DNA of 11,265 nucleotides from Deltaproteobacteria bacterium (GTDB lineage Bacteria > Desulfobacterota_B > Binatia > Bin18), in contig JAAXHF010000737.1 of NCBI GenBank assembly GCA_012271025.1, forward strand, positions 1 to 11,265. Direction: 5' to 3'. The translations under genes and the position numbers were made by a program. The notes beneath the pieces were generated by a model that was given only the letters and a program-made list of their open reading frames with translations, ran no database searches and was not told the DNA's origin. Below are positions 7,295-11,265 of this stretch, one piece after another; the first letter of the stretch is position 1; every line of letters begins with the position of its first letter.

Positions 7295-8086
7295 GTGAGC
7301 CAAGCTGAGATCGTGTTTGAGCGACAGGGGCCGGTTGGGCTGGTGACCTTTAACCGGCCGGAGTTTCGGAATGCCATGACCTGGGCCATGTATGACGGCC
7401 TGCTCGAGGCCTGCGAGCGGGTCGATACCGAGGCCGATATCCGGGTGTTGATCGTCCGCGGGGCCGGGGGCAAGGCGTTTGTGGCCGGGACGGATATCAG
7501 CCAGTTCCAAACCTTTCGCACGGCGGACGACGCGATTGAGTACGAACGTCGGCTGGAGCGTGTCCTGGCTCGGGTCGAAGCGGTCAACAAGCCGACCATC
7601 GCCGCTATCGAGGGGGTGGCGGTCGGCGGTGGCGCGGCTCTGGCCCTGGCCTGCGATCTGCGCTACTGCACGCCCGACAGCCGCATCGGGGTGCCGATTG
7701 CCCGGACTCTGGGCAACTGTCTGTCGGTGGCGGTCCATGCCCGCCTGCTGGACGTGCTGGGACCGGCCCGCACAAAAGACCTGCTGTTTCGCGCCCGGCT
7801 GGTCGGCGCTGACGAGGCGCGCCAGGCTGGACTGGTCAACGATATCGTGCCGGCCGAGGGCCTGTACGACTACGTCCGAGAGGTGGCCGAGGAGATTGCC
7901 GGCCATGCTCCCATTACCCTGCAAGTGACAAAGGAAGCGATCCGCCGTTTGCAGCACTACCGGCGCAGCCTGCCGGAGGGCGAGCTGGGGGAGGACCTGA
8001 TTGTCCGCGCCTATCTGAGCCAGGATTTCCGCGAGGGAGTCCGCGCGTTTGTGGACAAGCGGAAACCCGTATGGCGGGGGAAGTAG
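7295..8086 (+). CDS. Crotonase-superfamily protein (enoyl-CoA hydratase/isomerase-like)
   Basis: A 263-aa crotonase-fold protein expected to bind an acyl-CoA thioester in the cytoplasm. The oxyanion-hole segments are present: AGTDIS (64-69) and GVAVGGGAALALACD (107-121, with G112 as the backbone amide donor). Aligned by eye to rat mitochondrial enoyl-CoA hydratase, the two catalytic glutamates E144 and E164 correspond to A115 and I135 (segment IGVPIARTLGNCLS), so both are absent and simple hydratase activity is doubtful. Database entries with the VPIARTLGNCLS pattern are still usually named enoyl-CoA hydratase. I prefer the GTG at 7295: GGAGG (7282-7286) lies 8 nt upstream, while the in-frame GTG at 7289 is only 2 nt away. 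Length is normal for the family. The DUF2797 gene follows 35 nt later on the same strand. Isomerase, thioesterase or another crotonase chemistry is possible. Confidence 0.88.
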   Translation: MSQAEIVFERQGPVGLVTFNRPEFRNAMTWAMYDGLLEACERVDTEADIRVLIVRGAGGKAFVAGTDISQFQTFRTADDAIEYERRLERVLARVEAVNKPTIAAIEGVAVGGGAALALACDLRYCTPDSRIGVPIARTLGNCLSVAVHARLLDVLGPARTKDLLFRARLVGADEARQAGLVNDIVPAEGLYDYVREVAEEIAGHAPITLQVTKEAIRRLQHYRRSLPEGELGEDLIVRAYLSQDFREGVRAFVDKRKPVWRGK

Positions 8087-8121
8087 TCACACCGACACAC
8101 GCTCAGAAAGGCAGGCAGGGG

Positions 8122-8946
8122 ATGAGGACGTTGCACGGGGAGTTGGCCAAGATGCGCACGGCTGCGACGACTCCGGTCACCTATACCCTGCCGGTCGGTG
8201 GGGAAGGGCTGGCGCTGAACGACCGGCTGGGCTCAAGGCTACGGATACGCTTCCAGGGCGAGATTTTCTGTGTCGCGTGCGGCCGCAAGACGAAAAAGAG
8301 CTTTCAGCAGGGCCACTGCTATCCGTGTTTCCAGAGCCTGGCCAGCTGTGACATCTGCATCGTGAAACCCGAGCTGTGCCACTATGCGGCCGGCACCTGT
8401 CGGCAGCCGGACTGGGGCCTGGCCCACTGCATGCAGCCCCACTATGTCTATCTGGCCAATTCCTCGGGGCTCAAGGTCGGCATTACCCGGGCCAGCCAGA
8501 TCCCCACCCGCTGGCTGGATCAGGGCGCGGTCCAGGCCCTGCCTGTTTTCCGGGTCACGAGCCGCTATCTGGCCGGCCTGATTGAGGTGGCGCTGAAAAA
8601 ATACGTTGCCGACCGAACCGACTGGCGCAAAATGCTCAGAGGCGACCCCCCGCCGTGCGACCTGCCGGCGCACCGCGACGCCCTGATTGAGCAGTGTCAG
8701 GACGAGATCGGCCGCATCACCACAACCGCAGGCGAGGGGCAGGTCGTCCGGCTGTTGGCCGAGCCACCGCGCCGCTTCAGGTTTCCCGTGCAGCGTTATG
8801 CCGAGCGGCTGGTCAGCCACAATCTTGACAAGCGGCCCGAGGTCGAGGGGACGCTGACCGGCATCAAAGGGCAGTATCTGCTGTTCGATACGGGGGTGCT
8901 GAACGTCCGCAAATTCACTGGCTACCGGGTGACGGTAGAGGGCTGA
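8122..8946 (+). CDS. DUF2797 family protein
   Basis: A 274-aa protein of the uncharacterised DUF2797 family, recognised from the block CVACGRKTKKSFQQGHCYPC, then CDICIVKPELCHY, HCMQPHYVYLANSSGLKVG and TRWLDQGAVQALP. The N-terminal half carries nine cysteines (C50, C53, C66, C69, C76, C79, C86, C93, C103), enough for two metal sites, zinc or Fe-S. The following YVYLANSSGLKVGITR (108-123), an Arg at 130 and E155 in LIEVALKK are arranged like a GIY-YIG nuclease core; that link is inference. I chose ATG 8122; an upstream ATG (8071) would overlap the crotonase 3' end and add residues unlike the family. The Shine-Dalgarno (AGGCAGG) is only fair. The gene lies 35 nt after the crotonase, perhaps in the same transcript, but no shared function is apparent. 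Confidence 0.88.
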   Translation: MRTLHGELAKMRTAATTPVTYTLPVGGEGLALNDRLGSRLRIRFQGEIFCVACGRKTKKSFQQGHCYPCFQSLASCDICIVKPELCHYAAGTCRQPDWGLAHCMQPHYVYLANSSGLKVGITRASQIPTRWLDQGAVQALPVFRVTSRYLAGLIEVALKKYVADRTDWRKMLRGDPPPCDLPAHRDALIEQCQDEIGRITTTAGEGQVVRLLAEPPRRFRFPVQRYAERLVSHNLDKRPEVEGTLTGIKGQYLLFDTGVLNVRKFTGYRVTVEG

Positions 8947-9064
8947 GGTCAGACAAAAGGAGAGCGTCAGCCCTGTCGTGCGCGACGGGTCGGGCACCCG
9001 CCGCGCAGCACAAACGACCGGCGGGCTACCGAGGGCAGACTGGCTACACCTAGAACAAACTACT

Positions 9065-9574
9065 CTACAGCGCGACATCGAGAACGAAAAGAATTTCATC
9101 AATTTCCTTCGTCACGTCCCGAACACCTGGGATATCCCACACATTGTCCTGCAACATAAACCTGTAGCTACTGGTGTGCTCAACATAGACTGAGCAATCT
9201 TTCACTACGGCGGCAGGGATCAAGGCCGCACGCATGATGCGGTAGTAGTGATCAAACAAGACGGCGGCCAGGAAGTCGAACGCGTCAAAATCGCGGATTT
9301 GGGAGACTTGCCGAGAGGGGTTTCGGTTATTCAGGCGCCTGCCTTTGATTTGGTATCGGGTGCCGTCCTCGCTCTTCGCATCGAACCCCTTTTGGGAGTT
9401 CGGAGCCTGTTTCCAGCCGAAAGCATGGCAAAACAGGTATTCGGCAAGATCCCCGGTCGGGTTGTTCTCGCTACGCAACACGCCGCGCTTGCGCAGCTCT
9501 CCTATGATCGAGACGTGAAGAAAGAGCAATTCGGAGAGAGTCTCATTCTCGAGGTGGTCCACTAGTATGCTCAT
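9065..9574 (-). CDS. Orphan protein with PD-(D/E)XK nuclease-like signature
   Basis: A 169-aa soluble protein. The core reads NPTGDLAEYLFCHAFGWKQA (38-57), then KGFDA, then GTRYQIKGRR (71-80). E45, D65 and the Q75-I-K77 triplet match the order and spacing of a PD-(D/E)XK phosphodiesterase core with the Q-x-K variant seen in some restriction enzymes, such as the Mrr group. The GDLAE...GFDA...QIKGRR block recurs in short uncharacterised bacterial proteins of the DUF type (possibly DUF6998; not certain). The start at 9574 is supported by GGGAGGAG 2-4 nt upstream of the ATG; the frame runs to 9685 without such a signal. Base composition is unlike the neighbours: 60-nt blocks across 9061-9360 count 45-57% GC, against about 75% at 8641-8700, suggesting acquisition by transfer. 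No methylase or other defence gene adjoins it. It converges on the DUF2797 gene. Confidence 0.75.
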   Translation of the reverse strand: MSILVDHLENETLSELLFLHVSIIGELRKRGVLRSENNPTGDLAEYLFCHAFGWKQAPNSQKGFDAKSEDGTRYQIKGRRLNNRNPSRQVSQIRDFDAFDFLAAVLFDHYYRIMRAALIPAAVVKDCSVYVEHTSSYRFMLQDNVWDIPGVRDVTKEIDEILFVLDVAL

Positions 9575-9908
9575 CGCTCCTCCCGGCGCTTCTGCGAATA
9601 CACCACAACCGCCCACGTCCCCTCTGAGGTCGGGCGGCGTAAGAAGGCAGTTATAGCACGTCCCGCCCCCGCCCAAAGTTGACATTTTGCGCGTTATCGG
9701 ATGGAGCGGGTGCAGCGGCCGAGACGCGGTCTAGGAAAATCAGGAACTTACGGGTCTATGCCGGGCAAGTCCGGCTGAATGAATCACGGGTGAAACGGTC
9801 GCTCGACCGAAGATTGTTCAGTCCGGGGTGTGGGCCACACCTTTGACCCGGCAGCCGGCCACAGCAGCGTAGCCTCCATACAGAGTAGCGGCCCCAAGCC
9901 GTCAGTGG
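9575..9908. other. Intergenic region, 334 nt, no gene seen
   Basis: This stretch separates two minus-strand genes. Apart from the candidate promoter listed separately, it holds only short symmetric bits: a hairpin GCCGG/CCGGC (9760-9775), CGGTCG-CT-CGACCG (9796-9809), GGTGTGG-G-CCACACC (9827-9841), and a CGTAGCC/GGCTACG pair (9868-9874, 9907-9913) around the end of the small gene. None has a T-tract. Open frames crossing it are Arg/Pro-rich and look like noise. Confidence 0.55.
9650..9677 (-). promoter_or_regulatory. Possible promoter for the PD-(D/E)XK-like gene
   Basis: On the minus strand, TATAAC (9650-9655) is a fair -10 element. TTTGGG (9672-9677) lies 16 nt upstream as a poor -35. The start codon is about 75 nt downstream. 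The -10 match is good for such GC-rich surroundings, but the -35 is weak. Confidence 0.3.
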
Positions 9909-10250
9909 CTACGCGTGGGACGGCGCGGTACGTTCGATCAGGGTCCGTAAGGCGTCGCCCTGTTGGCGTAAGGCATCGCCTTGCTGGCGCAGGGCTTCCA
10001 TCGTTTCCTCGTGGCGGTCGGCGTGCTGTTGTTCGCGCCGCTCGCTCATGCGGATCATGTAGCGAATGCCCCAGCCGACGACGCCGGCTTGGATCAGGCC
10101 AACGGTCAGGGCCACGGCCGCCTGCCCGATACCGACTCACAGGGCGATCTCGTTCCCGGCCTGCTGGGTGGCGATGCTGGTTTGCTGCAAAGCCAGGCTG
10201 GCCTGTTCGTAGGTGCTCAGTGGGGCGTTAGCATCAGGGAGCGGCTCCAT
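9909..10250 (-). pseudogene. Small membrane/coiled-coil gene with in-frame TGA
   Basis: One reading frame runs from an ATG at 10250, preceded by AGGAGG 5 nt away, to a TAG or TGA-type stop ending at 9909, but codon 38 (10137-10139) is TGA. The first part is a 37-aa polar peptide (MEPLPDANAPLSTYEQASLA, then Gln-rich). In the same frame, after the TGA, come a hydrophobic segment VALTVGLIQAGVVGWGIRYM, a charged stretch and a coiled-coil tail with an exact ALRQQGD heptad repeat. That continuity argues for one ancestral gene of about 113 codons. The second part has a GTG (10115) without a good Shine-Dalgarno. Possible explanations are a nonsense mutation, a sequence error, readthrough, or two separate peptides. 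TGA is a normal stop elsewhere in this window. The gene follows amt on the same strand. Function is unknown. Confidence 0.55.
9947..9988. repeat. 21-bp tandem repeat, two copies
   Basis: Two adjacent 21-nt units (9947-9967 and 9968-9988) differ at only a few third positions, and a partial third follows. On the minus strand each encodes one heptad, ALRQQGD, inside the coiled-coil tail of the small interrupted gene. The unit length equals the coiled-coil heptad, and the silent differences suggest selection on the protein rather than a very recent duplication. Confidence 0.7.
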
Positions 10251-10275
10251 AGCGTCCTCCTGGGTCTAACCATAA

Positions 10276-10316
10276 AGATTTTTCCCCTCTCAGGGTAGGA
10301 GAGAGGGGAAAAATCT
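10276..10316. terminator. Strong 16-bp hairpin between amt and the small gene
   Basis: AGATTTTTCCCCTCTC (10276-10291) and GAGAGGGGAAAAATCT (10301-10316) are perfect complements with a 9-nt loop. The hairpin begins 32 nt past the amt stop. In the minus-strand direction it is followed by TTATGG, so the usual U-tract is short, though the A/T end of the stem can act with it. It may end the amt transcript or work as an attenuator before the small gene. A dispersed repeat is an alternative, as this CCCCTCTC type is common between genes. Confidence 0.5.
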
Positions 10317-10347
10317 GAAGACGGGAGCAGAGCGACCTACCTTTGTC

Positions 10348-11265
10348 TCAGATGGTGTAGGCGTTCTCGCCGTGCTGGGACAGGTCGAGCCCCAGGTCTT
10401 CGTCCTCTTCGTCCACCCGCAGACCGATGAGCGCGTCGACGATCTTGAGCAGAATAAAGGTGACGACGAAGCAGTACACCATGGTGGCCACGACGGCCAC
10501 GAACTGGGTCCACAGTTGGCCGGGATTGCCGTACAACAGCCCCACGCCAGCCGAGTTGACGGCCGGTGAGGCAAGGATACCGGTGAGCAGCGCTCCAACC
10601 GTTCCGCCAACGCCGTGAATCCCGACCACATCAAGCGAATCGTCATAACCCAGACGGCTCTTGAGATTACAGGCGAAGAAACATAGTATCCCGGCGACCG
10701 CCCCGATGACGAGCGCGGCCAGGGGAGTCACAAAGCCCGCTCCCGGCGTGATACCGACCAAGCCGGCCACCGCGCCGCTGGCCGCACCCAACACGGTTGG
10801 TTTGCCCCGAACCGCCCACTCGGTGAACATCCAGCCCAGGGTTGCGGCAGCTGCGGCGGTGTTGGTCGCCACAAAAGCACTGGTGGCGATGGCGTCGGCG
10901 GCCAGGGCGCTGCCGGCATTAAAACCGAACCAGCCGACCCACAGCAGGGCCGCCCCAATGACGGTGAACGGCAGATTGTGCGGCGGCATCGGCTCCTGGG
11001 GATAGCCGCGCCGTTTGCCCAAAACGATGGCCGCGGCCAGCGCCGAAATGCCCGAACTGATGTGGACAACCGTTCCCCCGGCAAAGTCCAGGGCGCCCAT
11101 GGCCCCGATCCAGCCGCCTCCCCAGACCCAGTGAGCCAGCGGGTCATACACAAAAGTGGCCCACAGGACCATGAAGACCAGGAAGCCGCTGAACTTCATA
11201 CGGTCGGCAACCGCCCCGGTGATGAGAGCCGGGGTGATAATGGCAAACATGCCCTGGAAGATCAT
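10348..11265 (-). CDS. amt: Amt/AmtB ammonium transporter (partial, N-terminus outside window)
   Basis: The last 305 residues of an Amt/MEP/Rh ammonium channel of the inner membrane, which conducts ammonia derived from ammonium. The visible part matches E. coli AmtB with an offset of about 100: F7 to F107, W48 to W148, D60 to D160 and H68 to H168. The second pore histidine is H217 in GIHGVGG, corresponding to H318. The pore is therefore complete. The coding sequence reaches the window edge, and the Met at the edge is internal (F107 region in MIFQGMF), so roughly 100 residues and any signal peptide are missing. The C-terminal tail ends LGLDLSQHGENAY, typical of the cytoplasmic tail that meets the PII protein GlnK. 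No glnK lies downstream, as the next gene is the small interrupted gene; one could lie upstream, outside the window. A 16-bp hairpin follows the stop. Confidence 0.95.
   Translation of the reverse strand: MIFQGMFAIITPALITGAVADRMKFSGFLVFMVLWATFVYDPLAHWVWGGGWIGAMGALDFAGGTVVHISSGISALAAAIVLGKRRGYPQEPMPPHNLPFTVIGAALLWVGWFGFNAGSALAADAIATSAFVATNTAAAAATLGWMFTEWAVRGKPTVLGAASGAVAGLVGITPGAGFVTPLAALVIGAVAGILCFFACNLKSRLGYDDSLDVVGIHGVGGTVGALLTGILASPAVNSAGVGLLYGNPGQLWTQFVAVVATMVYCFVVTFILLKIVDALIGLRVDEEDEDLGLDLSQHGENAYTI

Noticed and set aside
7223..7957. N-terminal extension of the EamA frame to a 540-aa protein
   Set aside because: The added 245 codons are antisense to the crotonase gene, low in coding character, and the family N-terminus begins at 7222.
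8239..9102. 287-aa minus-strand frame
   Set aside because: It is the antisense shadow of the DUF2797 gene, whose family motifs are clear on the plus strand.
9679..9684. TTGACA on the plus strand as a promoter -35
   Set aside because: No acceptable -10 lies 16-18 nt downstream and no plus-strand gene follows.
9575..9685. 37-aa N-terminal extension of the PD-(D/E)XK-like protein
   Set aside because: It is Gly- and Cys-rich and includes the candidate promoter. The ATG at 9574 has a strong Shine-Dalgarno.
9947..9988. CRISPR-like repeat
   Set aside because: Only two adjacent 21-nt units with no spacers; they encode a coiled-coil heptad.
9784..10140. 118-aa frame starting at a GTGA overlap with the in-frame TGA
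   Set aside because: It is Arg/Pro-rich and shows no domain. The other frame carries the TM helix and exact heptad repeat, so this is probably a shadow.

Overview
The window is GC-rich bacterial chromosome, about 65% GC by eye. It carries ordinary metabolic and transport genes, one short island of lower GC near the right end, and several REP-like intergenic palindromes. The gene set includes an F420/flavin luciferase-like oxidoreductase, a NylA-like amidase, a crotonase-fold protein, a D-2-hydroxyacid dehydrogenase and a DUF2797 protein. This mix suggests a metabolically versatile soil or marine bacterium of the proteobacterial, deltaproteobacterial or Tectomicrobia-like type. No rRNA or core marker is present, so the taxonomy is a guess. 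Stops are ordinary, and TGA ends several genes, so a standard bacterial code is expected.

Layout from left to right. 1-90: a REP-like hairpin behind the amidase gene. 91-2849 (minus): an MFS permease followed by an amidase-signature hydrolase, probably one transcription unit that imports and hydrolyses an amide. 2850-3241: an intergenic stretch holding two different REP-like palindromic elements. 3242-4180 (plus): a D-2-hydroxyacid dehydrogenase with an intact catalytic triad. It converges, with only 8 nt between stops, on a minus-strand pair: a SnoaL/NTF2-like protein (5268-5669) and an LLM-class oxidoreductase (4189-5256), 11 nt apart. 5722-6372 (plus): an unrecognised six-TM protein that starts with TTG and overlaps the 3' end of an EamA exporter (6335-7222, minus) by 38 bp. 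7295-8086 and 8122-8946 (plus): a crotonase-family protein without the two hydratase glutamates, then a Cys-rich DUF2797 protein. 9065-9574 (minus): a lower-GC orphan with a PD-(D/E)XK-like nuclease signature. 9909-10250 (minus): a small membrane and coiled-coil gene interrupted by an in-frame TGA. 10348-11265 (minus): the C-terminal three quarters of an Amt ammonium transporter that runs off the right edge.

Most of the window is explained by known families. I see no multi-gene system that is clearly new. The items most worth checking are the in-frame TGA in the small gene next to amt, the orphan PD-(D/E)XK-like gene in its low-GC patch, the crotonase lacking both catalytic glutamates, the symmetric site centred in the 52-bp divergent promoter region at 5670-5721, and the clustered REP-like elements at 2990-3085.
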